From assembly GCF_013294005.1 (NCBI RefSeq), contig NZ_JABSNK010000001.1, positions 62,001-126,000 on the forward strand: a DNA stretch of 64,000 nt, given 5' to 3'. Positions 43,401 through 53,199 of this stretch are shown here, piece by piece; the first letter of the stretch is position 1, and each line of letters starts with the position of its first letter. The notes under the pieces were generated by a model. That model was not told the DNA's origin. It worked only from the letters and a program-made list of their open reading frames with translations, and searched no databases. Made by a program: the position numbers and the translations under genes. This stretch comes from Flavobacterium gelidicaeli (lineage in GTDB: Bacteria; Bacteroidota; Bacteroidia; Flavobacteriales; Flavobacteriaceae).

Positions 43401-46400
43401 TCGTGGGCACACCATTGTAATTGTCTATTTTAAAAGTGGTCGCATTGGTGCTTCCGTCTGGCAAGGTTACTTTTACTGCACGGCCTACTTCGTCGTATTC
43501 GGTTTTCGTAGGCGTAACATTCGAAACCGCTGCACTAAAATTAGCATCTATCGTAGTGGTCGTAGTAGGATAATAACTAGTCGTTGGGCGACCCAAACCG
43601 TCATAAATTACTTTTCCAGATACGATTTGCGCTTCTTGATCGGGGCTTCCGGCTTGGGTGAACAAACTGGCGGTTTTTTTAACCTGCAACGCTCTCCCAA
43701 AACCATCGGTATAGGTATAGGTTACGATGTCCTTGTCTAATTCGGGATCGTAATTTCTAGTTTTCGCATACGGCACTTTGGCTGTTGGGAAATAATCATA
43801 CGCAATCGTGTAAGGTTTGCCACTGGCAATTTCGTATGGCCCGCGAATAGTCGCTGGACGACCTATGGCATCAATGGTATATTCGGTGCTTTGGTCGTTA
43901 CGGTCCGTTGTTTTTAGCGGAATCCCAAAACGATAATCGTATTCCATTTTATTTTGGTACCCAAAAGCATCTTTAATTTCGGTCAAAAACTGATGATTTT
44001 CGCTGTCATACACATAATCCATTGTCATGCGTTGGTCTTTGTAATTGGCAGGTCCTGTTATTTTTTGCAGGTTTCCGTAGGTATCATATCCTATATCGGT
44101 AAGGGCTATTTTATCAGCCGCACTGTAGTTTTTGATTTGAGTAACTTCGGCAGTAGTTGTGTTGATGGTAGTCGCTCTTTTGCGGCGCAAGCCATCCTTG
44201 GTAAACACTTCCAGCTGTTTTGGAATTCCTCCAAAATAAGGTGTTGTACTTTCGTAATAACTAATTTTGGCCGTTACTTTATCATCAGCGCTTCCGTTAC
44301 CTAAATCTTCGTATTGTGTGATGTTTCCGTTAGCATCGTAGGTATTAAAAGTATTGGTTTCGAGGTAGTCGCTACCGCCTTCATACATTTTTTGATTGCT
44401 GTGAATCATTCCCACAAAAACACGTTTGGCATCGCATGCAGCAGTACCCAAACTCGCTACGGGTACACTTGCCTGCGTAACGACATCAGTAAAACTGTAT
44501 TCGTTTTCTGATTCCTGACGCATTTTGTTGTTTTTGTCTAACGTATAACTGCGTTTCAACAAGTTTTTTCTAAAATAATCTTGGTTGTAAAATTCTTGAA
44601 CCGTAGTCGCAAAAACAGTATTATCAGCTGCATCAATTTGTTCTTGAATGATTTTCCCGAAACCATAAAATTCACGTTCGCGACGGTCGTAATACCCATC
44701 TTCATACTTGAATTTCGCTATCGAATGATCAATTCCGTCACCTGTATGTCCATCATTCACATCTACGGATTGCAATACCCATTTGGCACTCGGGTTTTCG
44801 TAAGTGGGTTTTATTAATTCGTAGTCAACCACATAACTATTCCCAACGGCATTAGTTACTCCTTTTAGCTTGTTAGTACGTTTGATATTGGAAAGGCGAA
44901 CGATTAGATTGTCTTCATCAGTTGAGAGAATGTAATCGAGGTTTCCGTCTCCGTCCATGTCTAAAAATGAGGATTCTGATCTGGAAGTACTCCATCCTTT
45001 GGATGCTCCAATAGTAGGTGTTAAACGCAATACCCAAATCGTAAAATCAAAAGAAGCATTCGCACTAAAACCATAACTTGTACTTTTGTTTTGATTCATT
45101 TGATTATACTTTGGATAACTTATTGGGCTACTAAAAGAATTTCCTAAGTTTAAAGAAACATAAATAAAATTTTCGGCATAATTAATTTTATCGGCAAGTC
45201 CATCACCATTAATGTCTAAAAATGACTGTTCTGAATCAGACTGTGATCTAGAAAAGTTAGCTCCTCCAGAAATAGATCCTTGCTTAATACTATACCCTAA
45301 ACCTAAACTCCAATCCGATGAAGTTCCGCTGTTAATAGTGTTTAAATTCCAATTCTCAAGCGGTAAAAACCCATAACCTGAATTTAAATATACATCTCCT
45401 GAATTACTTATTTTGTCAGGTAATCCATCACCGTTAATATCACTATGGATCTTGTCAGAATAATCACTACCATGACCAGAAGAGCCACTCATTGAAATTT
45501 CATTACTTCCTTTTTTGGCATCAGAAGCAGTTCCTGTTTTCCCAGAAACAATTTTTGTATATAAATTCCCAATACTAACCGATAATGAATTACTAGCTCC
45601 TCCGTGCTTATAACCTCCTGAAAAATTAGGGCCTTCAGAACTTGTATTCGAGTGGCTAAACTTATCTCCCAAATCAATTATTTGTCCGGATATACTTCCA
45701 ACTGGAGAGGTTAACTCTACATTACTACCTCGAATATAATCAGGAAATCGATCTCCATTAAAATCACTCATGGTTTGTGTCACATAAGTATCTCCGTCAA
45801 TAGACTTACTATATCCAATACTACCACTTCCAGCAAAATCAGTACCTGTAGAAACCCCACCCGATATACTTTTACTTTTACTTTCATTAATCATATCAAG
45901 TGCAGATGTACTTCCATCTTGAATATTGGGCATATAAAAATCAGTGTAGTCTGCAATATCATCTTCTCCTAGACGAGAAGTTCCTATTGTAGCTCCTTGA
46001 ATATAAATCCCTTCTTCTAAACCTTCCCACTTTGCTTTTGCATAGGAAGGGTTTAATGATATAAAATAATTATCTGCTATTTCATAACCTTTACCATCAT
46101 AATTTTCTGGATCGGTATTATTCAAATCTGGTTCCGTATTGTAGGCATCCGACTGTTTTAACAAAGATTGATCTATAGTATTTGAAGCTAAATTTCCATT
46201 AATAACAAAACCACCCCATTGCCGATGGTATAACCCTAAAGTTCGCTCGTCTGGATTTAAAAGACTATAAATAGTAAAATCATCAGTCGCACCATTCCAA
46301 AATTCATCATCTGCAAGGTTATTTACATCTTTTAAATCGGTTACTTGAAGTTGAATATTTAATGTGTTTTGCTTGGGATAGTTTCGAATTATCATTAAAG

Positions 46401-49400
46401 ATTCTGGATTGGAAACGGTCATTTCTAACTGAATCGGAATACCTATAATTGCGTTTGGATAAACTACTGAATTATCAAAAGCATTATTTACTGATATTAA
46501 TGTTCCAGCGGTTAACCGGTATCGGTTGCGGGCTAATAGCACATTGTTTTGTTTAGCTGTAATGATTACTTCGCCATCAAAAGTATTAATATTTGGATAT
46601 TGAACAACAGTTCCTAAAACAAGATTTTGTGGTGCTATATTTAGCTTTAGTTTTCCGTTTAAGGTAGATTTAATACCTTGATTTTCATAGTTTCCAGCCC
46701 TTTTATTATATAGTAAGTGAGAGACTTCCATAGGTACTGTTTCTGCATTTCCTCCGGGAATTACAGGTAAAGATATTGTTGGCGAAAAAGAAACCGTTTG
46801 CCAATTTATGTTCGTTTGAGTTTCAAGTGAAAGGTTTACCAAAGTTTCTTTCTCAAAAGCTGGGAGTGCTACCGAAGCTAAGTCGAAAGAAACAATCTCG
46901 TTTGCTAAAAATGTCTTTTCGAAAAGAATGACAGGTGGATTTGTTTGATCCAAATACGTTTTAGTAATGACCAGTTTTATATGATCTGACGTAATTGGTT
47001 TGTTTAAAATTCCTTTAAGAACTACAGTACCAGCAACTGGAATGACTTTACCTGCTCTACTGCTACTAAAAAAATCGTTTGAAGCCTGATAAGTTGCCAA
47101 CGAATATAAATTAGAATCTTGTAAAGTGTTAGGTACAGTCATTTTACTACTAACTATATTACCGTTAGCGTCCCTATCGTATTTTGTTACCTCAGAATAG
47201 GTAATAGTAGGATTCCAATTTACAGTATCAAAATTACCATCTTTTACAGAACTTACTCTGAAATACAATCGTTCCCCTTTTTCTACCGAAATTAAATTAT
47301 CATGTTTGTTTTTATCATTATAATCAGTTGCTATAATTACTTCATCCCAAAGCAATTGATTCCCTTTTTGAAAGTACAAATGCACACCATCTGCTTTATC
47401 ATCACCCACATTCGTAAGATATTCAGCCCGTGCTTTAAGACCTTCAGTTGTTGATTCTTTTACTAAATTATAGTTATGTGAAATATTTACAATCCCTTTA
47501 ACAGGAGCTTCCCACATACGCACCACATCATGCAATGGATTTTGTTTTTCAATTTCTTCAACCGAAATGGTACTTGTTCCTGCTATTGTAATATTTCCAC
47601 CACCAGCGACAGGCGATGGCGTTCCTAAACTTTTATTTATAAAAGTTGGAACTCCATTTACCAATCTATTGTACAATACTTGTCCGTCTTTAACATAATC
47701 AACTAGTCCATCACCATTAAAATCCATAAAATAGGTTTTGGTTTTATTGATTGAACGTTGTTCATCGTATCCAATATTTCCATATTTCAAATTCAAATCA
47801 ACCCCCCAATTAAATGAAGTAGATTTTGAATATCCAATTTCATTCAAATCAACAAGTTGCGGTTTATCAAAAGTATTATTACCTGTTGATGAAAGATTTT
47901 TTCTAAAAAACACTCCATCTTTATTTTTAAATATTTTATCAGGCAAACCGTCACCATCAAGATCCTGTAGCATTACTGCCGATTTCGAATCGCCCCAACC
48001 ATTACCCCCATGACCTCCAACAGTATATCCTTTTAAACTACCAGAATTAACCACTAACCCTACACCAAGACGATAATTTACCCCCGTATTTGAACCGTGA
48101 GAACTACTCACCAATGAATGATGTCCAGCAAATAAAATATCGTTTGGAACAGGAATATTTGTATTAACAAGGTTATCGCCAGGCACAGTCCATCTCTGCT
48201 CCTCTCCAAACGGATTATACTTTCCACTCGCATCGCGTACATCATCATAATAATCCAAGGTATTGGTGTAAAACAATTTAGATGCTGAGTCGTATTCTGA
48301 GATGGAATTTAACAAGGTTTTCTTAAATGCTCCTTCTTTATAATTCAACTCATAAGAACGCACCATTTGTGATTTGTAGCGCACTTCAATTTTTCGCAAC
48401 AATTGATTGTTCAATTGCCTGAAACCCAAGCGTGCCGAAACCTGAACGTCTGCCCTATTGGCTTCGCCTAGATCGCCACTTTTGACGAAAGTTACATTGT
48501 AATTCCCTTTATCTGATCCAAAACCTGTGTAATACACTTTTTTGATATACAATTCGCCATCGCGTTTGTCGTATTCGTACTGTACCGTATTTCCTTTTAA
48601 ATCGACTTGAAGGCAAAGTGCCCAATGCCCAATGTTCCCAGAAGCATCTTGTAAAATACCATTATCGGCTAGTCCCGATTTTGTCCCTCCGTAATAACTA
48701 GCGACTCCACTTTTGTCTTTTACGATCCAATAATAATTTTTAGGCGATGATCCTTTTCGGATAATTTGCTGAAAAGCACCTTCTCTTCTCGGATAAAATT
48801 GTTTATCGGCTGTTCTATTTACCCAAGCATCACGATGGGTATTGGGGATTAAAGCTTCGCCTGCAATGGCATATGATTCTGTTTCTTGATTGGCATCATA
48901 ACGTGGTGCTCCCCAACGGGTTTCAATACTTACCGCCGGCACTGATACATCCCAGCCTGTTCCGGCCCAACTGTAGCCACCATCACTGTCGTATTGCAAA
49001 TTGAACGAAGGTTGCATACCGCCTCTACCACTTGGAATTGCGATTCCAAAACCGGTACTAGCAGTTCCTCTTCCGTTTGCAGATGGAGGCGCAATAGACT
49101 GAATGCCTACTAGCGGACTAGCTGCTTTTAAATCTTTGATGCTCGTAGGCGTGTATCCTGAAGTTTCTGGAGACTCTGGCATTTTGATAATTCCAGCTAT
49201 AAAATCGGTGAAATGCGTGGTTTTGGCCGTGATTATCCCCGCTTTTATATCTATTGAATCTTTTTTGACTTCTTGCCAAAGGCGTTTGTTTTCATCAAAA
49301 TAAAATACGTTGATGTCTTTCTCTGTATAGCCTTCGGGAATGGATTTTTTATCGAACGGCAAAGCTAGTTTTATTGCCTTATCAAAAAGGGTTCCGTGTG

Positions 49401-50406
49401 GTAATAATCGAAAACCCGCATTGGTAGCGGTAACATTGACCATAGCCGAATTTAATGGAGCAATGTCTATTTTTCGTAAACCTCTTACCGATACTTTTAC
49501 ATTGGCTTTAAGTGCGCCGGCAGGAAAAACTGCCGAAAAGCTTTTATAATCAAGGGTATTTACAGTTTCAAAATTGATTGTTTTCGAAAAAGATTCTTTG
49601 GCTTTTTCTAAAGTTCTAAAATGATCTACTGTTAAAAAATCACTGCTTTTTAATTTTTCATTCGTGATAACTCCCGTTGTAGTTTCTTTAAAAACCGTAA
49701 TCATTTGCCCCTCATGCAACTCTTTTTTATCAATAACCAATTCAAATTCAGGCTGATTAACATCTACAACAATCCCTGCAATGGTTAACTTTTGTATCTG
49801 TGATGGTGCATTGGTTCCTTTGACATACAACTTATTATCTGATTGCAGCAAAGTATAATTACTTGAAACAGCTTCGCTTTTATAGACAATGCGAACATTT
49901 TTAATTTTATAGCCATTCGCTAGTCCGTCAGGAGCGGTAAACAACAATACGTTGTCTCCTTGTCGAAGTGATTTTTCCGAAAGCAACTCTGATTGTGGGG
50001 TCCAGCTTTTATTAGGTGATAAAAATTGCCCTCCAATACTGGCTTGATTGTTCAAACTTCTGGAGATAGATGCTGATAAATCATAGCCATACAAATCATA
50101 TTCTAAATAGGCACTTTGATTTGCTGTAGGAAGGTTGCTAACTGCCAAATGAAAAACGTTGTCATAAGCATCATCTGTATCTTGAGCATCTCGTACACCT
50201 ATAAATCCTTCTTTAATATCGGCTGTAAATACTTTAGCAACTTCTATTTTATTAGGTGTAATGGCGACAGAATCAACTGCTGTAATTTTTACCTCTTCCT
50301 TTGGAGTTGCATTCGAGAAGGAAGCCATAAAACTTCCTTTTCTAAAATTCACAGCAAACAAAAAGGAACTCACAAAAAGCACTAAAATTATATATCTTTT
50401 TTTCAT
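40468..50406 (-). CDS. Full-length Rhs/SpvB-TcdB-like polymorphic toxin (C0)
   Basis: 3312 residues. A Sec signal peptide (YIILVLFVSSFLFAVNF) leads to a strand-rich N region, an SpvB-like domain (about 430-700; TGFGIAIPSGRGGMQPSF), FG-GAP/VCBS-like calcium loops (DLDGDGLPD near 818, DFNGDGLVD near 902, DINGDGLPD near 1660, DMDGDGNLD near 1820), a TcdB-middle-like stretch (GNSYVVDYELI near 1850), and YD repeats from about 2035. A proline-rich insert lies near 2930, then DHLGSTSYIS, the core GKVLDRETNLTYYGARYLD (about 3013-3031) and a tip after DPTG near 3064. The tip has a CMSCH motif and a C-terminal block with RWHPGGGHKGAKPYWRV, probably an RNase-type toxin. It lies behind two beta-barrel genes and a type IX-sorted gene in one direction and is followed by immunity. 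The only complete rhs gene. Confidence 0.85.
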   Translation of the reverse strand: MKKRYIILVLFVSSFLFAVNFRKGSFMASFSNATPKEEVKITAVDSVAITPNKIEVAKVFTADIKEGFIGVRDAQDTDDAYDNVFHLAVSNLPTANQSAYLEYDLYGYDLSASISRSLNNQASIGGQFLSPNKSWTPQSELLSEKSLRQGDNVLLFTAPDGLANGYKIKNVRIVYKSEAVSSNYTLLQSDNKLYVKGTNAPSQIQKLTIAGIVVDVNQPEFELVIDKKELHEGQMITVFKETTTGVITNEKLKSSDFLTVDHFRTLEKAKESFSKTINFETVNTLDYKSFSAVFPAGALKANVKVSVRGLRKIDIAPLNSAMVNVTATNAGFRLLPHGTLFDKAIKLALPFDKKSIPEGYTEKDINVFYFDENKRLWQEVKKDSIDIKAGIITAKTTHFTDFIAGIIKMPESPETSGYTPTSIKDLKAASPLVGIQSIAPPSANGRGTASTGFGIAIPSGRGGMQPSFNLQYDSDGGYSWAGTGWDVSVPAVSIETRWGAPRYDANQETESYAIAGEALIPNTHRDAWVNRTADKQFYPRREGAFQQIIRKGSSPKNYYWIVKDKSGVASYYGGTKSGLADNGILQDASGNIGHWALCLQVDLKGNTVQYEYDKRDGELYIKKVYYTGFGSDKGNYNVTFVKSGDLGEANRADVQVSARLGFRQLNNQLLRKIEVRYKSQMVRSYELNYKEGAFKKTLLNSISEYDSASKLFYTNTLDYYDDVRDASGKYNPFGEEQRWTVPGDNLVNTNIPVPNDILFAGHHSLVSSSHGSNTGVNYRLGVGLVVNSGSLKGYTVGGHGGNGWGDSKSAVMLQDLDGDGLPDKIFKNKDGVFFRKNLSSTGNNTFDKPQLVDLNEIGYSKSTSFNWGVDLNLKYGNIGYDEQRSINKTKTYFMDFNGDGLVDYVKDGQVLYNRLVNGVPTFINKSLGTPSPVAGGGNITIAGTSTISVEEIEKQNPLHDVVRMWEAPVKGIVNISHNYNLVKESTTEGLKARAEYLTNVGDDKADGVHLYFQKGNQLLWDEVIIATDYNDKNKHDNLISVEKGERLYFRVSSVKDGNFDTVNWNPTITYSEVTKYDRDANGNIVSSKMTVPNTLQDSNLYSLATYQASNDFFSSSRAGKVIPVAGTVVLKGILNKPITSDHIKLVITKTYLDQTNPPVILFEKTFLANEIVSFDLASVALPAFEKETLVNLSLETQTNINWQTVSFSPTISLPVIPGGNAETVPMEVSHLLYNKRAGNYENQGIKSTLNGKLKLNIAPQNLVLGTVVQYPNINTFDGEVIITAKQNNVLLARNRYRLTAGTLISVNNAFDNSVVYPNAIIGIPIQLEMTVSNPESLMIIRNYPKQNTLNIQLQVTDLKDVNNLADDEFWNGATDDFTIYSLLNPDERTLGLYHRQWGGFVINGNLASNTIDQSLLKQSDAYNTEPDLNNTDPENYDGKGYEIADNYFISLNPSYAKAKWEGLEEGIYIQGATIGTSRLGEDDIADYTDFYMPNIQDGSTSALDMINESKSKSISGGVSTGTDFAGSGSIGYSKSIDGDTYVTQTMSDFNGDRFPDYIRGSNVELTSPVGSISGQIIDLGDKFSHSNTSSEGPNFSGGYKHGGASNSLSVSIGNLYTKIVSGKTGTASDAKKGSNEISMSGSSGHGSDYSDKIHSDINGDGLPDKISNSGDVYLNSGYGFLPLENWNLNTINSGTSSDWSLGLGYSIKQGSISGGANFSRSQSDSEQSFLDINGDGLADKINYAENFIYVSLNLGNSFSSPISYPKYNQMNQNKSTSYGFSANASFDFTIWVLRLTPTIGASKGWSTSRSESSFLDMDGDGNLDYILSTDEDNLIVRLSNIKRTNKLKGVTNAVGNSYVVDYELIKPTYENPSAKWVLQSVDVNDGHTGDGIDHSIAKFKYEDGYYDRREREFYGFGKIIQEQIDAADNTVFATTVQEFYNQDYFRKNLLKRSYTLDKNNKMRQESENEYSFTDVVTQASVPVASLGTAACDAKRVFVGMIHSNQKMYEGGSDYLETNTFNTYDANGNITQYEDLGNGSADDKVTAKISYYESTTPYFGGIPKQLEVFTKDGLRRKRATTINTTTAEVTQIKNYSAADKIALTDIGYDTYGNLQKITGPANYKDQRMTMDYVYDSENHQFLTEIKDAFGYQNKMEYDYRFGIPLKTTDRNDQSTEYTIDAIGRPATIRGPYEIASGKPYTIAYDYFPTAKVPYAKTRNYDPELDKDIVTYTYTDGFGRALQVKKTASLFTQAGSPDQEAQIVSGKVIYDGLGRPTTSYYPTTTTTIDANFSAAVSNVTPTKTEYDEVGRAVKVTLPDGSTNATTFKIDNYNGVPTMLTTQTDALGKTVQSQTDVKGSNLASIQNDLVTKFDINALGETIQVTDAMDHITKSSYDWLGRRTEFTHPDAGTTTMEYDLAGNLTKRVTQDIKNTVPNGGAIQYLYDYNRLETIQYPKNPQNNVQYNYGKADGTASRRGRLWFVQDASGGQEFYYGKLGEVEKEIRTLRITPTDIQTYISQFEYDTWNRIQKMTYPDGEVVDYTYNRAGNLQSMQGKKESHTYDYIKQLAYDEFEQRKYLKYGNDTETNYNYDPTMRRLQQLQVSSSLGRQIMNNSYNYDLVGNVLGIKNVAPVVNNTLGGTSNHEYQYDDFYRLKSAKAVYQGEFTKASYELNMSYNKMHNITKKDLVHTVNNEQKGYVLDYTYDNEAHPNAPSYISEAAQANATPNPGAGGRTYSYDGNGNPTYIEGATPSGAGGMKMTWDEENRLMGINDNGRIHQYTYDAGGERLIKSSGDSQHIAVNGQTAATIVHTDDYTGYVSPYFVISKGKFTKHYFEGAGRIVSKLGNGAFAQPLKITAGGVDYTQRTAAEQKALDTYVKTLGVPPGPPTQQGIYATPEFTGDPYPSEVLQPVEENQEPPEGWPRNPIFNAPGDVPGPPVQFGPPVEPATVLAAEGFTGIGLPENDIFYFHPDHLGSTSYISTRNGSISQHVEYIAFGEILFEEHSSSFSSPYLFNGKVLDRETNLTYYGARYLDMKTSLWLNVDPLAEKFYRNSPYAYVSQNPINLIDPTGMSEETAGSDPPKKSWAGRAIDTVKGWFSSSSDYKDIPEKNKSKTNYTVTAEEPTVTFLPDDNKIYERVNQTTSIVYTIGSNEAPEYMFHYPRSLGEFSQEGSDGYIWTGCMSCHAPNGAYNFASHNSQEFNAGKLLSVFLEVGMFSIANSSASIRNIDDVMANPNLLRGKKPSDVSSTLEGTSGWKVETLGKGSQKGNGWVLRHYNSKGNPTGPQIRWHPGGGHKGAKPYWRVVGKDGDIGGVIR

Positions 50407-50458
50407 TTTATCGAATAATCAACTATATCGTAATCATTTATTTTTTATCGGCAACAGA

Positions 50459-52423
50459 CTATTTTACAATCACTTTAAAAGTCTTGGTTCCATAGGTAGA
50501 CTTAACTGAAACTAAGTACATCCCAGCTGCCCCTTTAATTGTTCCATCGTAAATATAATTCTCTACTTGGGTCAAGTCTTTTTGCTGCATAACACTACCA
50601 TTTAAAGTGTAAACTGTAATAGTAGCATTTGTTTTTTGTTCAAATTGCATGGCAATAGTAAAATTTCCATCAGGTGAAGGGTTAGGATATAGGATCATAA
50701 CATTAGCTCCTATCGCCTCTTTTCCGTCACTATCCACAACAATTTTTTTAGTGGTGTTGCAACCTTGATTATTTAACAATCTAAGCTCATAGTCACCCTC
50801 TTGATCTACTAAAATTTTAGGACTATTATCAATAAAATTTCCATCATAATACCATTGGTATTCGTAGTTTCCTGATTCTAAACCTTCACTAGCATCTAGA
50901 ATTATAGGATTACCATCTGTCAATACATAATTTGATTTTAGTTTTGTAGCAGTCCCTTCCTTATCAGCTACAAAAACGGTTTCTGAGTATAAATTGCCTT
51001 TGGCGTCTCTTATAATATAATCGTAATTCCCAGACGAAAGCGTTACTTCTACCTTACTTTTAGAATCTTGATTCCATTGTTTTAAAACAGCATCACTTCC
51101 TTCTTTTTTTACAGTTATGGTAAATGGTGCTTCACCACCTTGAATAGAATAATTTAATTTACCTGAATCTTTAACACCACAATCAGCTTGTGTAATCCAA
51201 ACACGACTGAACATTTGTGGAGCTATTTTTAAAGTAAATTTAGCTGTTCCTGTTTTTTGTTTGTCCCAATCAAAATCTTTCAGCACTAACTTTTCTTTGC
51301 TTGCAGTACTTGCTAAACGCACATATTCAGACTCGTTTTCTTCATACGTGCCTTTGCCTGAGTAATCCACTTGTAACCAATAATACGTGTCCTGAGGAGC
51401 TGTTCCTTTGATAAAATTGGGATTAAAAGTCCATTCCAGTGCAACATCGGCTGTTTTAGAAAAATCCAATTGCCATTCTCTTGCAATTCCGATAGGCTCT
51501 CCTTGTTCTTGTTTTTTTAGTAGTAAGTTTTTCCCGTTATCGCTCCAAAAAGTAAAATAGTTGTTTGGTAATTTCTTTGCTTTACTTTGTAATTCGAAAG
51601 TTAGCAAGCCTTCCTCAACCATATTGCTGCTTTTAGATTGCAATAAGCCGCTGGCATCATCCCTACCTACTCCAGTGATCGAAGAGGTAAACCCTTCATG
51701 TTTATCAATATCCCAAATGGTTTGTCCTAAACTATTGAGGTAGTTTTTAATTTCAAATTGTGACAACGAAATACCGTACTTTATAGCCAAATAACTAGCT
51801 ACTTTTTGTGTTTCTACACCAGATAAAACCCTATTATATACTAGAATTTCACTAATATTTCCTGTAAATTCTTCGGGAGGAAGATTTTGAAATTTTGATT
51901 TAGTTCCAATCGTTAATGTTGTCGCTTTGGCAATGCTATCAGTGATGTTTTGCTGGAAAAAATGAATATTGGCTTTCTGTAATTTTATTTTATCTTTATA
52001 AGACTGGTAATAGTATTTTTTTAAATCAGCTAAACGTTTATTCGTAGCAATTGCTACTGTTTTTTGAGGATCGTTTATAGTCCATAAAAACTGTTCTTTT
52101 AAACTGTCATTCACTTTATAAACTAAAAAAAAAGTTTGTCTTTTTTTACTATCAATTCCTAAAGGTAAGATTAAGGAATCCTGAGTTGCGTCAAAAATGA
52201 TGCTTGGATTAAAATTAAAAGCAGTCCCTTTTTGTTTTCTTGCAGAAACAGTCGCATCTTTTTTTGTCACATTATCCCAATAATAGGAATCACCATTATT
52301 TTTGGATTTAATCCAAAAAAAAGGCTCTTGTACATTTCCAGGTACTTCTTTTTGCTGCGAGAAAACGTTATTCACAGTCAGCATTGCAATTAAAATTACG
52401 AGTAAAAAAAGCTTCTTATTCAT
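50459..52423 (-). CDS. Type IX-sorted surface protein of the rhs operon
   Basis: About 654 residues; the chosen ATG gives signal peptide KKLFLLVILIAMLTVNNVFS (an upstream ATG would add six residues). The N half (to about 220) looks like a LamG/concanavalin-type region (EFTGNISEILVYNRVLSGVE, YLAIKYGISLSQFE) seen in flavobacterial surface proteins. Ig-like or SprB-like parts follow (GNYEYQWYYDGNFIDNSP). The last 80 residues are a type A type IX C-terminal sorting domain (LYPNPSPDGNFTI, AAGMYLVSVKS...KVIVK). It would therefore cross the outer membrane by T9SS. It lies 52 bp before the rhs start and may help display or release it. Confidence 0.8.
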   Translation of the reverse strand: MNKKLFLLVILIAMLTVNNVFSQQKEVPGNVQEPFFWIKSKNNGDSYYWDNVTKKDATVSARKQKGTAFNFNPSIIFDATQDSLILPLGIDSKKRQTFFLVYKVNDSLKEQFLWTINDPQKTVAIATNKRLADLKKYYYQSYKDKIKLQKANIHFFQQNITDSIAKATTLTIGTKSKFQNLPPEEFTGNISEILVYNRVLSGVETQKVASYLAIKYGISLSQFEIKNYLNSLGQTIWDIDKHEGFTSSITGVGRDDASGLLQSKSSNMVEEGLLTFELQSKAKKLPNNYFTFWSDNGKNLLLKKQEQGEPIGIAREWQLDFSKTADVALEWTFNPNFIKGTAPQDTYYWLQVDYSGKGTYEENESEYVRLASTASKEKLVLKDFDWDKQKTGTAKFTLKIAPQMFSRVWITQADCGVKDSGKLNYSIQGGEAPFTITVKKEGSDAVLKQWNQDSKSKVEVTLSSGNYDYIIRDAKGNLYSETVFVADKEGTATKLKSNYVLTDGNPIILDASEGLESGNYEYQWYYDGNFIDNSPKILVDQEGDYELRLLNNQGCNTTKKIVVDSDGKEAIGANVMILYPNPSPDGNFTIAMQFEQKTNATITVYTLNGSVMQQKDLTQVENYIYDGTIKGAAGMYLVSVKSTYGTKTFKVIVK

Positions 52424-52453
52424 TTTTAGTATGATTTTCAAGAATATTATGTA

Positions 52454-53185
52454 TTAAAAATTACCTAAATCATCAAAATCAAAGGAATACCCAATTATTA
52501 ATGAAATACTATTAATTTTATTTTTGTTTTCGCTATAGCGATGTCCGTTTTCTTCGGTAGCTAACACATCAGTAAGTCCTAAATTATAACGCGCACCTAT
52601 AGATAAATTAGAGCTAAATTCATATCCCGCAGAGAATGTTCCGTAAAAATAATTCTTGCCCGTTAGGGATTCTTTTAATACTTTTTGAACATTAGCATCC
52701 GACTCAAAATAAGCTCCTGAATCAGCAAATAATTCTTGACTATTTGAGGTATATTTTATATTATCACTACTTAAATTAAAGCCAACATAAGGCCCAACAC
52801 CAATGTAGAATCCTTCAATAGGATAGTACTTGAATTGTGCGCCTACATTAAGATAACTGTAACCAAAATTGATTTTGTATTTTAATCCTTTTACATCCTC
52901 ATAGTTTAAGTCGGTTCCTTGATTTGAATAAGAAAGTTCCGTTTGAATACTCACTTTAGCATAAGGATATTTCCAATTAATTAAAAAACCCGCTGTAGCA
53001 CCAAACTTTCCTTCTTCAGCAAGTGTATAATCTTGATAAATTCCGTTGGGTACAATAACATCTGGAAGGTTGGACATTGTAGAGTAAATTCCGCCTGCAA
53101 AAAGACCGTATGTAATTTCTCTATCTCCTTGTGCAAAAACCGAATTTGTGCTTACTATTAAAAGAAGCAATATAATTTTTTTCAT
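52454..53185 (-). CDS. Outer-membrane beta-barrel protein (PF13568-like)
   Basis: About 243 residues with a signal peptide (KKIILLLLIVSTNSVFAQ). Alternating aromatic strands (EITYGLFAGGIYSTMS, GATAGFLINWKYPYAKVSIQTELSYSNQG, YLNVGAQFKYYPIEGFYIGVGPYVGFNL, ISLIIGYSFDF) give the pattern of an 8-10-stranded barrel. It is a paralogue of the next upstream gene (53200-53901); both share the layout NPN..YTSN and the KYYP/KVYP-EG strand. Start chosen at the ATG that gives the signal peptide. It is in the same direction as, and 30 bp before, the type IX-sorted gene. Confidence 0.8.
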   Translation of the reverse strand: MKKIILLLLIVSTNSVFAQGDREITYGLFAGGIYSTMSNLPDVIVPNGIYQDYTLAEEGKFGATAGFLINWKYPYAKVSIQTELSYSNQGTDLNYEDVKGLKYKINFGYSYLNVGAQFKYYPIEGFYIGVGPYVGFNLSSDNIKYTSNSQELFADSGAYFESDANVQKVLKESLTGKNYFYGTFSAGYEFSSNLSIGARYNLGLTDVLATEENGHRYSENKNKINSISLIIGYSFDFDDLGNF

Positions 53186-53199
53186 ATTTTTTATTAAAG

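Noticed and set aside
40468..50406. T6SS delivery of the Rhs protein
   Set aside because: No PAAR domain, VgrG, EagR-like chaperone or T6SS gene in the window, and the protein has a Sec signal peptide, which does not fit T6SS cargo.
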